A DNA stretch of 59,040 bases from Comamonadaceae bacterium. Its GTDB lineage: Bacteria; Pseudomonadota; Gammaproteobacteria; Burkholderiales; Burkholderiaceae_C. The notes under the pieces were generated by a model. It saw only the letters and a list, made by a program, of their open reading frames with translations, was not told the origin of the DNA and ran no database searches. The stretch is taken from contig CANFJF010000013.1 in NCBI GenBank assembly GCA_947447355.1, positions 1-59,040 of the forward strand, given 5' to 3'. Of the stretch, positions 44,435-53,296 are shown one piece after another. Numbering within the stretch: the stretch's first letter is position 1; every line of letters begins with the position of its first letter. A program made the translations under genes and the position numbers.

Positions 44435-44447
44435 TGAGGCAACAAAA
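44435..44447. repeat. right 13-bp direct repeat flanking the catabolic region
   Basis: TGAGGCAACAAAA is identical to 32639-32651. It coincides with the T-rich tail of the tRNA-Met terminator when read on the minus strand. Confidence 0.55.
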
Positions 44448-44476
44448 AACCCGCTAGGCCAATAGGACTGCGGGTT
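44441..44476 (-). terminator. Rho-independent terminator of tRNA-Met
   Basis: Read on the minus strand AACCCGC (44476-44470) pairs with GCGGGTT (44454-44448) over a 15-base loop and is followed by TTTTTTGTT. It lies 35 bases after the tRNA 3' end. Confidence 0.8.
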
Positions 44477-44510
44477 CTGAGGGTTCCTGACACTGTCTGA
44501 AACCTAAAAA

Positions 44511-44587
44511 TGGTGGTGATAGGTGGACTTGAACCACCGACATCAGCATTATGAATGCTGCGCTCTAACCAACTGAGCTATATCACC
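44511..44587 (-). tRNA. tRNA-Met (anticodon CAU)
   Basis: A 77-base cloverleaf on the minus strand. The acceptor GGTGATA pairs with TATCACC. The D arm is GCTC-AGTTGGTTA-GAGC. The anticodon stem CAGCA/TGCTG encloses loop TTCATAA with anticodon CAT, and the T arm is GGTGG-TTCAAGT-CCACC. CCA is encoded. The unmodified CAT could also mark tRNA-Ile2, but the body matches elongator tRNA-Met of Burkholderiales as I remember it. Confidence 0.93.
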
Positions 44588-44598
44588 GCGCGTCCAAG

Positions 44599-44626
44599 AT
44601 TATAGCGGGTTCAAGTTCGGTTTCAG
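44599..44626 (-). promoter_or_regulatory. promoter of tRNA-Met
   Basis: A perfect TATAAT -10 element (44604-44599 on the minus strand) is spaced 16 bases from CTGAAA as -35 (44626-44621). The tRNA begins 11 bases after the -10 element. The -35 overlaps the stop codon of the enoyl-CoA hydratase gene. Confidence 0.65.
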
Positions 44627-45411
44627 CGGTGTGTGAACACGGGCTTGCGTTTAGCCAAGAAAGCTTGCATGCCTTCCTTTTGATCGCTGGTGGAGAACAT
44701 GGCGTGGAACATGCGGCGCTCAAACATCAAACCGTCCGACAAAGTGCTTTCAAAGGCCCGGTTCACGGACTCTTTGGTGGCTATGACGCTGAGTTGCCCG
44801 TAATCACAAATCATCAGCGCGGCGCCCAGTGCCTCGTCCATCAGCTTGTCGAGCGGCACCACACGACTGACCAAGCCGGCGCGTTCGGCCTCGGCGGCGT
44901 CCATCATGCGGCCGGTCAGCGCCACGTCCATGGCTTTGGCCTTGCCCACCGCGCGCGGCAAACGCTGCGTGCCGCCAGCGCCGGCAATGATGCCGAGCTT
45001 GATTTCTGGTTGGCCGAAGCGCGCGTTGTCTGCCGCAATGATGAAGTCGCACATCATGGCCAGCTCACAGCCTCCGCCCAGCGCAAAACCGCTCACTGCC
45101 GCAATCACGGGTTTGCGCACCAGGCGAATTTTTTCCCAGTTGCGGGTGATGAAGTCTTTGCCGTAGACATCGGCAAAATCAAGTTCGGCCATGGCGCTGA
45201 TGTCTGCGCCCGCTGCAAACGCTTTCTCACTACCGGTCAAGATGATGCAGCCGATGTGCTCGTCAGCGTCAAACGCCGTGAGCGCAGCGCCCAGTTCGTC
45301 CATCAACTGGTCATTCAGCGCGTTGAGTTGCTTGGGCCGGTTCAGCGTGATGATGCCGACTTGGCGGTTGTCTGGACCTTGGCGGCTGACTAAAATTGTT
45401 TCGTAGCTCAT
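44623..45411 (-). CDS. enoyl-CoA hydratase (crotonase family)
   Basis: A 262-residue enzyme adding water to trans-2-enoyl-CoA in fatty acid or aryl-acid beta-oxidation. The oxyanion hole motifs are AFAAGADI and FALGGGCEL. The two catalytic glutamates are present as E116 and E136, 20 residues apart as in rat crotonase. AGGAAACGC precedes the ATG. It follows the M61 peptidase gene by 63 bases on the same strand. PaaF or FadB1 would be possible names. Confidence 0.92.
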   Translation of the reverse strand: MSYETILVSRQGPDNRQVGIITLNRPKQLNALNDQLMDELGAALTAFDADEHIGCIILTGSEKAFAAGADISAMAELDFADVYGKDFITRNWEKIRLVRKPVIAAVSGFALGGGCELAMMCDFIIAADNARFGQPEIKLGIIAGAGGTQRLPRAVGKAKAMDVALTGRMMDAAEAERAGLVSRVVPLDKLMDEALGAALMICDYGQLSVIATKESVNRAFESTLSDGLMFERRMFHAMFSTSDQKEGMQAFLAKRKPVFTHR

Positions 45412-45474
45412 GCGTTTCCTTTTTAGGTTTTGTCTCAGTTGGGATTTGTCGCGTTATTTTGAACCAAAGCGGTT

Positions 45475-47295
45475 TCAGTCCCTCGGGTTCAGCCATTGGT
45501 TCACCCGGATGGTGTCCTGGATGGCCAGGCGCCAAGTGGTGACGGTTGTCGGCAATGTCAGTGGCAGTTGCAGCAAGCGTTTGTCGCGAGCTACCAGTGC
45601 TTGCAATTTATGTCTGCTGCCGGCGTAGAGCAGCAGGTCGTCGAGTTTGCTCATGCGCCAGCCGCTCTTGCCGGCTTTGATGCCCAGCCATTCGTCACCG
45701 GGCGCAAAGCCGGCGCGCTCTGCCGCACCACCGCGCAGCACGGTCTTGACCACGACGCCTTGCGACTCGGTCACACGCAAGCCCAAACGTTGGGCGAGTT
45801 GCGCGGGGTCTTCAAACACTGCCAGACCGTGTTGCTCTAACAATCCTTTCAGTGGCAAATCGGTTTTGCCATGCACCCAGTTGGCCAGCTCGACGTTAAA
45901 GTGTCGGCCGCTGGCGCTTAACAGGGCTGCTGCAAAATCGTCCTCAGTCATGGGGCCGGCTTCGCAGCGCGCCCACAGAGATCGCATCACTTCGTCAAGC
46001 GTGCTGCTTTTGCTGGGGCCCGTACCTTCTTCGCTTTGCCCGGTAGGTGCGCGCAGACTGAGATCAAAGCACAGTGCCACCAGCGCACCTTTGGTGTAGT
46101 AGCTGATGGTCGCGTTGGGCGTGTTGTCGTCTTGCCGGTAGTACTTGATCCAAGCATCAAAACTGGCCTCGGCCACCGACTGCACCAACCTGCCCGGCGA
46201 CTGCATCACTTGGTTGATGGTTTTGTTCAGCAACTTGAGGTAGCCGGCGTTGTCGAGCAGGCCGCAGCGGCGCAGAAGCAGGTCGTCGTAGTAGCTGGTG
46301 AAGCCTTCAAAAAACCACAGCAGCTGCGTGTAGTTTTCGCGGGAGTAGTCGTAGTGGGTGAACTCGGCGGGGCGCAGACGTTTGACGTTCCAAGTGTGGA
46401 AATATTCGTGGCTGATGAGGCCGCGCAGCGTGGTGTAGCCCTCTGATATTTTCTTTTCGCCAAGCCGTGGCAAGTCGCGCCGGTTGCAGATCAGTGCGGT
46501 CGAATTGCGGTGCTCCAGTCCACCATAACCATCGTCAACGGCGTTGAGCATGAAGAGGTAATGTTTGAACGGCGGTTTCTTGCTGCCGTGCCAAAAACGA
46601 ATTTCGGCCTCACAGATTTTTTGCGTATCGGCCAGCAGTTGTTCGCCGTCAAAACTTGGCGCGGCACCGGCCACGACAAAGCGGTGTGGCACACCGCAGG
46701 CCTTGAAGCTGCCGCTCCAAAAAGCGCCTATCTCGACCGGGCTGTCAACCAGTTCGTCGTAGTCGGCGGCGCGGTAGCGGCCGAAGCCGTTCTTGCTGAT
46801 TTTGTGCGGAGGCAGGCCTGTCGCCAGCGCCCAGTCTGGCTTGGCTTTCGGGGCCACGATGTCCAGCTCATGCACGCTGTGTTCCTGGCCTTCGACGCGC
46901 AGGCACAGGCTGGTGCCGTTGAAAAATCCGCGCGCATCGCCGAGTGTGGCGGTGCGCACCGAGTGGTCGTTGGCATACACCTCGTACACCAGCACCAAAG
47001 GGCGGGCCGGGGCACAGCGAATCTGCCAGCTGCATTTGTCGATCTGTGCGATCTGACCCGGGACCAGCGTACGGCTGCCTTGTTTGGCCTTGAGTTGTTG
47101 CAAATGGCCTGCGAAGTCACGCACCAAATAGCTGCCGGGAATCCACACCGGCAATGAGACTTTTTGCAGTTCTGCCGGTTTTTCCACAGTCAGCGTGACT
47201 TTGAAAAGATGCGCCTGGAGGTCGGCGATTTCAACGCGGTAGTGGATGGCGGGGCTGGTCGAAGAGCGGGCGGGAGTTGATTTGGGCGCTGGCAT
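45475..47295 (-). CDS. M61-family metallopeptidase with PDZ domain
   Basis: A 606-residue glycyl-aminopeptidase-like protein. Zinc motif HEYFH is at 296-300, the third ligand is E330 (FFEGFTSYYDD), and an N-terminal beta-sandwich precedes the catalytic domain. The C-terminal PDZ domain (about 500-590) starts with LGLRVTESQGVVVKTVLRGGAAERAGFAPGD. No signal peptide is seen, so it is probably cytoplasmic. It lies 23 bases downstream of dsbC. Confidence 0.9.
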   Translation of the reverse strand: MPAPKSTPARSSTSPAIHYRVEIADLQAHLFKVTLTVEKPAELQKVSLPVWIPGSYLVRDFAGHLQQLKAKQGSRTLVPGQIAQIDKCSWQIRCAPARPLVLVYEVYANDHSVRTATLGDARGFFNGTSLCLRVEGQEHSVHELDIVAPKAKPDWALATGLPPHKISKNGFGRYRAADYDELVDSPVEIGAFWSGSFKACGVPHRFVVAGAAPSFDGEQLLADTQKICEAEIRFWHGSKKPPFKHYLFMLNAVDDGYGGLEHRNSTALICNRRDLPRLGEKKISEGYTTLRGLISHEYFHTWNVKRLRPAEFTHYDYSRENYTQLLWFFEGFTSYYDDLLLRRCGLLDNAGYLKLLNKTINQVMQSPGRLVQSVAEASFDAWIKYYRQDDNTPNATISYYTKGALVALCFDLSLRAPTGQSEEGTGPSKSSTLDEVMRSLWARCEAGPMTEDDFAAALLSASGRHFNVELANWVHGKTDLPLKGLLEQHGLAVFEDPAQLAQRLGLRVTESQGVVVKTVLRGGAAERAGFAPGDEWLGIKAGKSGWRMSKLDDLLLYAGSRHKLQALVARDKRLLQLPLTLPTTVTTWRLAIQDTIRVNQWLNPRD

Positions 47296-47318
47296 ATAGG
47301 TGACGATCCGTGGCCTGG

Positions 47319-48074
47319 TTACTGCGCTTTGGTTTCAACCAAATATTTCTCAACTTGCTGCGCGCTGATGGCGCCTGGGACGCGGGTGCCGTCGGCAAAA
47401 ATCACAGTGGGTGTGCCGGTGATCCGGTATTTCTTGCCGAACTCGACGTTGCGCGCTAAGGCTGACGTGTCGCAGCTCCCGGCGGCGGGGCTCTTGTCCC
47501 GCAGCATCATGTCGGCCCAAGCTTTGGCCTTGTCTTTAGTGCACCAAACAGCCTTGGATTTTTCAGTGGAGTCAGCGCTGAGGATGGGGAATAAAAACAG
47601 ATGAATCGTCACGTCGTTGACCTTTTGCAGGTCGCGCTCAAAACGTTTGCAATAACCGCAGTTCGGGTCTTCAAAGATCGCCATTTTTCGTTTGCCGTTG
47701 CCGCGCACGATGGTGAAGGCGTCTTTCAAAGGCAGCGCGTCAAAGGCCACCGCGTTGAGTTTTTCAGTGCGCTCGTCTGTCAGATTTTTCTTGGCTTTGG
47801 TGTCTATCAGACTGCCCTGAATTAAAAAGCTGCCGTCTGCATCGGTGTAAAAAAGATCGTTGCCAATGACGCGGACTTCAAACAGGCCGTTCATCGGTGT
47901 TTTAGTGACTTCTTCGATCTTTGGCAACGCTGGCAGACGCTCGCTCAGGTTTTTACGAATCGCGGCTTCTTGGGCCCAAGCCGATGTGCCTGCGAGCAAG
48001 CTCAAGGCCAGGCCAAACGCGATGAAGCCAGACCGGTGAGTCTTAAAGGAAAGGCGTGAAAAAAAAGTGTTCAT
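47319..48074 (-). CDS. dsbC: thiol:disulfide interchange protein DsbC
   Basis: A 251-residue periplasmic disulfide isomerase. The signal peptide ends near AWAQ (residue 35). The N-terminal dimerisation domain is followed by a thioredoxin fold with CGYC at 139-142 and the cis-proline loop GTPTVIF near 222. A second cysteine pair (about 179 and 201) matches the structural disulfide of DsbC. Full length. Confidence 0.94.
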   Translation of the reverse strand: MNTFFSRLSFKTHRSGFIAFGLALSLLAGTSAWAQEAAIRKNLSERLPALPKIEEVTKTPMNGLFEVRVIGNDLFYTDADGSFLIQGSLIDTKAKKNLTDERTEKLNAVAFDALPLKDAFTIVRGNGKRKMAIFEDPNCGYCKRFERDLQKVNDVTIHLFLFPILSADSTEKSKAVWCTKDKAKAWADMMLRDKSPAAGSCDTSALARNVEFGKKYRITGTPTVIFADGTRVPGAISAQQVEKYLVETKAQ

Positions 48075-48139
48075 CCAAATATCCTGTGGTCAGTGGTGTG
48101 GTTGTCGTTCGAGCATATGTGGCGATCCTTGCTCATCCC

Positions 48140-48214
48140 GTCATGGCGAGCGCAGCGTGGCCATCCATGTTGGCGGTGCGCGGTGATGGACTGCCGCGCT
48201 TTTCTCGCAGTGAC
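48140..48214 (-). repeat. 75-bp palindromic repeat element, dispersed copy
   Basis: A 29-base arm beginning GTCATGGCGAGCGCAGCG pairs imperfectly with the closing arm CGCTTTTCTCGCAGTGAC, with 17 bases between. Read on the minus strand it is the same 75-base unit found at 56670 and in the array from 58703. It lies between the UbiH-type gene and dsbC and contains no gene. Confidence 0.85.
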
Positions 48215-48287
48215 GGAAATATGTGGCTCGTAGAGGCGGCAACATTTTCTCCAATGATGTCATGTTTACTTGTCATTTCTAGTGTCA

Positions 48288-49415
48288 TCAGCCGGTGGCT
48301 TGCCGCGTCAGCCAGGCCTTGAGCGGGCCGCTGCGCGCCACGCCCGTCATGCCCCAGTTGCGCAGCGCTTGCCAGCGGGCATCGGTGTGGGCAAAGAGGC
48401 CGTGCAGGCCGTCGGTCACGGTGGCCATGGCCAGCACATCGGCTTTGCGTGCACGCTCATAGCGGCGCAGCAGTTTTTCGTCGCCCAACGAGCGCCAGTA
48501 CTCGCGAGCCTTCAACACGTCAGCCAGTGTTTTGACATCTGCCAAGCCCAAGTTCAAACCTTGTCCTGCCATGGGATGCACGGTGTGCGCGGCGTCGCCA
48601 GCCAGCGCCCAGCCGGGGCCAACCCAGCGTTCTGCGTTGGACAAATTCAGCGGCCAGCTGGCCACCGGGCTGCTCAGCGTTAACTGACCGGCTTCGTCGC
48701 CACAGACTTGCTGCACGGCTGCTGTTAATTCTTCGGGCAACATTTTTTGCAGGGCGTCGGCCCGCGCCACCGTCACCGACCAGACCATCGCCAGCGCGTT
48801 GGCCCCGGCGCCGGCCACCGGCAACAAGCCCAGCACGTCGCCTTGGCCGAACCATTGCCTGGCCACGCCGCCATGCGGCTGGTCTGATTCAAAGCGTGCT
48901 GCCACTGCTTTTTGGTCGTAGGGTTTCACTGTCCAGCCTGCGCCAAACTCGTGCCGGCTGCTGCTTTTCTGGCCTTCGCAGACCACGGTGAGCTTGGCTG
49001 CGGTATCTTCTGGCGAGGCGACATAGTCGACTTCAGGTGCAAAGCGCAAGGCTTCGGCGAGTTGCTGTTCAAGCGCCGGCACATCAACGATCCAAGCCAG
49101 CGCTTCTGAGGGCTCGGTGCCAGGAGAGGCCGCTGAGCTTGTTGGCAGCGTGAAGTCGAGCCGTCCGCCGCTGTCGCCCCAAACGCGCATCTCGCTGACG
49201 GGCGTGACGGCTGGCATGGCCGGCCAAGCGCGCAGCTGCATCAGCAGAGCACGCGAGACACCGTTGAGCGCATAAGCGCGCACGTCTTCGACCACGGGTG
49301 TGGGCGTGGGTTGGGCCACCAGCGCCACCCGCAGCCGCTCGCGCGCCAGCAGCAGTGCCAGCGTGCGTCCGACAATCCCGTCACCACGAATACACACATC
49401 AAAATTCTTGGGCAT
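48288..49415 (-). CDS. UbiH/UbiF/Coq6-family FAD monooxygenase
   Basis: A 375-residue flavoprotein hydroxylase, probably acting on the ubiquinone ring. The N-terminal dinucleotide loop is GDGIVG (shifted from the usual GGGxxG). The second FAD motif ALAGDAAHTVHPMAGQGLNLGLAD near residue 290 is canonical. I use ATG 49415; the longer open frame has no family match. UbiH, UbiF, UbiI and UbiM cannot be separated by reading alone. Confidence 0.88.
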   Translation of the reverse strand: MPKNFDVCIRGDGIVGRTLALLLARERLRVALVAQPTPTPVVEDVRAYALNGVSRALLMQLRAWPAMPAVTPVSEMRVWGDSGGRLDFTLPTSSAASPGTEPSEALAWIVDVPALEQQLAEALRFAPEVDYVASPEDTAAKLTVVCEGQKSSSRHEFGAGWTVKPYDQKAVAARFESDQPHGGVARQWFGQGDVLGLLPVAGAGANALAMVWSVTVARADALQKMLPEELTAAVQQVCGDEAGQLTLSSPVASWPLNLSNAERWVGPGWALAGDAAHTVHPMAGQGLNLGLADVKTLADVLKAREYWRSLGDEKLLRRYERARKADVLAMATVTDGLHGLFAHTDARWQALRNWGMTGVARSGPLKAWLTRQATG

Positions 49416-49521
49416 GGGGCATTTTAGGAGGCAGTGCAAAATCAGCGCTGACAGCCGTGTTTGGAAGACCCTGCGTGGCCGTTCCTGACGCCTCTTGTAC
49501 CGATCTTCGAAGGACTCACTT

Positions 49522-50421
49522 TTGACCGACACCACTCGCCCCCAGAACGCCCCGGACTTCAGCGCCGTCATTGCGCAGTTGTATGTTTACCCCGTCAAGT
49601 CCTGCGCCGGCGTGGCTGTCAAAGAAGCGTATTTGACCGAAACCGGCCTGGACTTGGACCGCGCCTGGATGGTGGTCGACGAGAACAACGCCTTTTTGAC
49701 GCAACGTCAGTTGCCGCGCATGGCGTTGATTCAGCCGCAGCTGCGCACCGACGACATCGTGCTGCGTGCGCCCGGCATGCTGGCGTTGCACTTGGCGATT
49801 GACAAGGTGGAAACGGCTGTGCAAGTGAGCGTGTGGGGCCAAGAAGTCGCGGCCTACGACATGGGCGCAACAGCGGCGCAGTGGTTCAGTGACTTTCTGG
49901 GCGTGAAAGCCCGACTGGTGCGTTTTGACCCGGAGCACAAACGCGCCTCGAGCCTGAGCTGGACGGGTGGCGTTGAGGCACTGAATCAATTCAGCGACGG
50001 TTACCCGCTGCTTGTCACCAGCGAAGCTTCGCTCAACGGCCTCAACGACAAGCTGCGTGCGGCCGGCCAAGAAGCCGTGACCATGGCGCGCTTTCGGCCG
50101 AATATCGTGTTGGGAAATGCACCCGGTGCCGTGGACTTGATGTCCGCGCACGACGAAGACCGTTTGCAACAGTTGGATATCGTGACAGCAGAAGGCATGG
50201 TGCGCTTGCAGCCGGTGAAACCGTGCCCGCGGTGCCCGATCGTCAATATCGACCCGCTGGTCGCCAGCAGCACACCGGCGGTTAACGACATGTTGCAGAC
50301 CTACCGACAAGATGCGCGGCTGAACGGCGCGCTGTCATTTGGCATGAACACCATCACCCTTGAAGGCGTGGATCAGTTGCTCAAAGTGGGGCAGGTCGTC
50401 ACAGCGACGTATCAGTTTTAA
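49522..50421 (+). CDS. MOSC-domain protein (MOSC_N plus MOSC)
   Basis: A 299-residue protein. The N-terminal MOSC_N beta-barrel (LYVYPVKSCAGVAVKEA) is followed by a MOSC domain with FRPNIVLGNAP and the molybdenum-binding cysteine in KPCPRCPIVNID. MOSC proteins bind the molybdenum cofactor; the relatives mARC and YcbX reduce N-hydroxylated compounds. I choose TTG 49522 because AAGGA precedes it; a TTG at 49495 is also open. Its 3' end overlaps the convergent MFS gene by 23 bases. Confidence 0.85.
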   Translation: MTDTTRPQNAPDFSAVIAQLYVYPVKSCAGVAVKEAYLTETGLDLDRAWMVVDENNAFLTQRQLPRMALIQPQLRTDDIVLRAPGMLALHLAIDKVETAVQVSVWGQEVAAYDMGATAAQWFSDFLGVKARLVRFDPEHKRASSLSWTGGVEALNQFSDGYPLLVTSEASLNGLNDKLRAAGQEAVTMARFRPNIVLGNAPGAVDLMSAHDEDRLQQLDIVTAEGMVRLQPVKPCPRCPIVNIDPLVASSTPAVNDMLQTYRQDARLNGALSFGMNTITLEGVDQLLKVGQVVTATYQF

Positions 50422-51604
50422 GAGTGCGACGGCGCAAGCCTCTGGCCAGTAGAAAACCCAGTGCCATGATGCCGCCGCCGCCCAAAGCGATCACCGCGCC
50501 GGAACCGACCAGCGCAATCAAATTGGCGGCCAGCAAAACACCTGCGGCCTGACCAATGAAAAGGCAGGATGCAAACAGCGACACCGCTGTGCCGCGAGCT
50601 GCCGGTGCCATTTGGGTGGCGTGCAGTTGCATGGTGTTGTGGAACATGAAAAAACCAAAGCCGGCGCTCAGGCAGACCAGCGGCGTCAAGGGCCACCAAG
50701 TGGCAAACCCGAGTATCAAAAACGACACACCCATCAAGCTGCCGCCCCATTGGGCCAATCCGGTTTCACCAAAGCGGCGAATCAAATGCTTCGCGAGCGC
50801 CATGTAAACCACGCCGCCGATGCCAAACATCGCCACGGTGGCGCCCGACGCGGTCAGCGATAGCCCCAGTTCTTGATGCAGGTGCGAAGCAATGATGGCC
50901 ACCACGCCGAAGCCGGCAGCGCCTTCCACGCAGGCAATCGTCAGCACGTAACGCGACCACGGATCGGACAAAATCCGCAAAGCTTGACCCAGGAAAGCCG
51001 GCCGATTCCGTCCATCTGGTCCAGTGCTTGCCGGGGCTGGCTGTCGTTTGTAGTCTTGGTACAGCATTGCTCCTATCACTGCAAACAGCAGCGTCAACAG
51101 CACAAAAGCCCAGCGCCAGCCCAAGGTGTCGGTCAGCAAGCCACCCATCAGTTGCCCGCCTACCAGTCCGACCGTGGTGCCAAGCCCGACCTTGGCCAGC
51201 GTTTCCTGACGTTGCTCGTAAGGCACAGCGTCGCCGATCCAGGCCATCGACAGCGGAATGATGGCGGCTGCGCACAATCCCGTGATGACCCGGGCCAGCA
51301 CCAGCGCGTTCAGGCTGCCGGCAAACACCGCCAGCAAGCTGGCCAAGCTGCAGCCGATGGTGGCGTAAGTGACGATACGGAACTTGCCCAAACGGTCACC
51401 TAACGGACCGTAAAAAAGCTGTGATGCGCCGTAGAACACCGCAAACATCCAGACCACCCGCGCGGCTTCAGTGATGCTGACGTTGAAAACCCGCGACAGC
51501 TCTGGCAGCATGGCGTCGCAAATGCGCTGAATCGCCATACTGCCAAAAGTGGCAAAGGACAACAGTAAAGCGGAACGTTGGGTGGAGGCAGAAAGAGTGG
51601 TCAA
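50399..51604 (-). CDS. MFS transporter, 12-TM drug/metabolite efflux type
   Basis: A 401-residue major facilitator with twelve hydrophobic segments. The loop after segment 2 carries the MFS signature (FYGPLGDRLGKFRIV), and motif C-like VGGQLMGGLL is in segment 5, which suggests export. The only upstream start in frame is TTG 51604 without a clear ribosome site; an ATG at 51538 would remove the first segment's start. Substrate unknown. Confidence 0.85.
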   Translation of the reverse strand: MTTLSASTQRSALLLSFATFGSMAIQRICDAMLPELSRVFNVSITEAARVVWMFAVFYGASQLFYGPLGDRLGKFRIVTYATIGCSLASLLAVFAGSLNALVLARVITGLCAAAIIPLSMAWIGDAVPYEQRQETLAKVGLGTTVGLVGGQLMGGLLTDTLGWRWAFVLLTLLFAVIGAMLYQDYKRQPAPASTGPDGRNRPAFLGQALRILSDPWSRYVLTIACVEGAAGFGVVAIIASHLHQELGLSLTASGATVAMFGIGGVVYMALAKHLIRRFGETGLAQWGGSLMGVSFLILGFATWWPLTPLVCLSAGFGFFMFHNTMQLHATQMAPAARGTAVSLFASCLFIGQAAGVLLAANLIALVGSGAVIALGGGGIMALGFLLARGLRRRTLKTDTSL

Positions 51605-51762
51605 GCGGCGGCAGAAAAAATAGGACCCCAGTCGGGCAACGTGATGTTAACCCCACAGTAGAAACCCCTGCTCCTGCTTTTGGATGGACGGTTTGACGCA
51701 GACTTTCCTGCGGGAGTCGGCGGGGAATTTCCTTGAAATATGAGTCTTAATGAATTATTGGA

Positions 51763-51791
51763 TTGGACTCTGCTAGGAACGAAGGTTATAT
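51763..51791 (+). promoter_or_regulatory. sigma-70 promoter of the sucrose-phosphorylase-like gene
   Basis: TTGGAC (51763-51768), a 17-base spacer and TTATAT (51786-51791) form a good sigma-70 promoter, with transcription expected near 51798 and the gene starting at 51836. The surrounding 231-base gap is AT-rich and holds no gene. Confidence 0.65.
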
Positions 51792-51835
51792 AAAAATGCC
51801 ATGATGGAACGCAACCTCCAGGAGACATTCCAGTC

Positions 51836-53278
51836 ATGACCTTACGCAACAAGATTCAGTTGATCGCCTATCCCGACCGCATGGGGAACAACCTCACCGA
51901 TTTGTACAACACGATTGACAAGCATTTTGCGCGCGTGATTGGCGGTATTCACATCTTGCCGCCTTACCCATCAAACGCTGATGGCGGGTTCTCGCCACTG
52001 ACGCACAAAGAGATTGACCCGAAGTACGGTACATGGGAAGACATCGAGAAAATTTCCAGCCGCTTTGACCTGTGCCTTGACCTGACGCTGAACCATATTT
52101 CGGACGAATCCGAAGAGTTCAAAGACTTTGTGACCAAGGGCTACGCCTCTGAGCATGCCGACCTGTTTGTGCACGTCGACCGGCTTGGCCCGATTTCCGC
52201 GGATGACCTAGCGCGAATTCACATTCGCAAAGAGAAAGAGCCGTTTCGCGAAATCACCTTTGCAGACGGCAGCACCGGACGCGTGTGGTGCACCTTCACC
52301 GAAAACCAGATCGATCTGAATTACCGCTCGCCCAAAACCTATGCGCTGATGGAGGACTACATGGCCTTCTTGGCGGAACGTGGGGTCAAGCTGTTTCGGC
52401 TGGATGCGTTTGGCTACACCACCAAGGAAATCGGCACCAGCTGTTTTCTGGTCGAGCCGGATGTCTATGACATTCTCAAATGGGTCGATGGCGTGGCTCG
52501 TGAAAACGGCGCAGAAACCGTCCCAGAGGTGCACGACCACTCCAGTTTTCAGTACGCCATTGCGCTGCATGGCATGCACCCTTACGGTTTCGCGCTGGCG
52601 CCGTTGCTGCTTTTTTCGCTGCTCGAATGCAACAGTGTCTACCTCAAGCAGTGGTTGCGCATGTGCCCGCGCAATCAGCTCACGGTGCTGGACACACACG
52701 ACGGCATTTGCATTCCGGACGTTGAAGGCATCTTGCCCAAGGCCGAAATTCAGGCGGTGATTGACAACGTCAGCCAACGCAGTGCCGACCCAATCTTGCG
52801 CCGCTCAGCCGCCAACGTGCACAGCGTAGGCGCGATTTATCAGCTGACCTGCACTTACTACGACGCGCTCAAGAGAAACGACGATGCCTACATTGCTGCG
52901 CGTGCCGTTCAGTTCTTTGCGCCCGGGATTCCGCAGGTCTACTACGTCGGTTTATTGGCCGGTAGCAACGACCTTGAGCTGATGGAATCCACCGGTGAAA
53001 TGCGTGACATCAACCGGCACCATTACACGCTGGACGAAGTCGACGAGGCGGTCAAGACACCAGTGGTTCGGCGTCTGCTCAAGCTGATGGAATTTCGCTG
53101 TACTTACCCGGCCTTCGACGGTGTTTTCCACCTGAAATACTCCAACGAAACCAGCGTCTCCATGTGCTGGCGTCATGGCGAGTTTTACTGCGATTTGTTC
53201 GTTGATTTGAAATTCAAAAAGTCGACGATTGGCTATCTGGATGTCAAGTCAAGACGCCGGCTGACGATGAACTGCTGA
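51836..53278 (+). CDS. sucrose-phosphorylase-like glycoside hydrolase (GH13_18)
   Basis: A 480-residue alpha-amylase-fold enzyme that splits sucrose or a related alpha-glucoside with phosphate. Catalytic residues align with sucrose phosphorylase: nucleophile D190 (FRLDAFGY), acid/base E231 (PEVHDH) and transition-state Asp D289 (LDTHDG). QVYYVGLLAGSNDLELM and INRHHY are further hallmarks. No signal peptide, so it is cytoplasmic. No sugar transporter, fructokinase or repressor lies beside it. The acceptor and substrate (sucrose, sucrose 6-phosphate or glucosylglycerate) are not decided. Confidence 0.88.
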   Translation: MTLRNKIQLIAYPDRMGNNLTDLYNTIDKHFARVIGGIHILPPYPSNADGGFSPLTHKEIDPKYGTWEDIEKISSRFDLCLDLTLNHISDESEEFKDFVTKGYASEHADLFVHVDRLGPISADDLARIHIRKEKEPFREITFADGSTGRVWCTFTENQIDLNYRSPKTYALMEDYMAFLAERGVKLFRLDAFGYTTKEIGTSCFLVEPDVYDILKWVDGVARENGAETVPEVHDHSSFQYAIALHGMHPYGFALAPLLLFSLLECNSVYLKQWLRMCPRNQLTVLDTHDGICIPDVEGILPKAEIQAVIDNVSQRSADPILRRSAANVHSVGAIYQLTCTYYDALKRNDDAYIAARAVQFFAPGIPQVYYVGLLAGSNDLELMESTGEMRDINRHHYTLDEVDEAVKTPVVRRLLKLMEFRCTYPAFDGVFHLKYSNETSVSMCWRHGEFYCDLFVDLKFKKSTIGYLDVKSRRRLTMNC

Positions 53279-53296
53279 GTCACCTCAGCCGTCGCA

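Noticed and set aside
48130..48220. Possible CRISPR-like repeat
   Set aside because: Single unit here with palindromic arms and no spacer array; the tandem copies elsewhere have near-identical spacers, unlike CRISPR.
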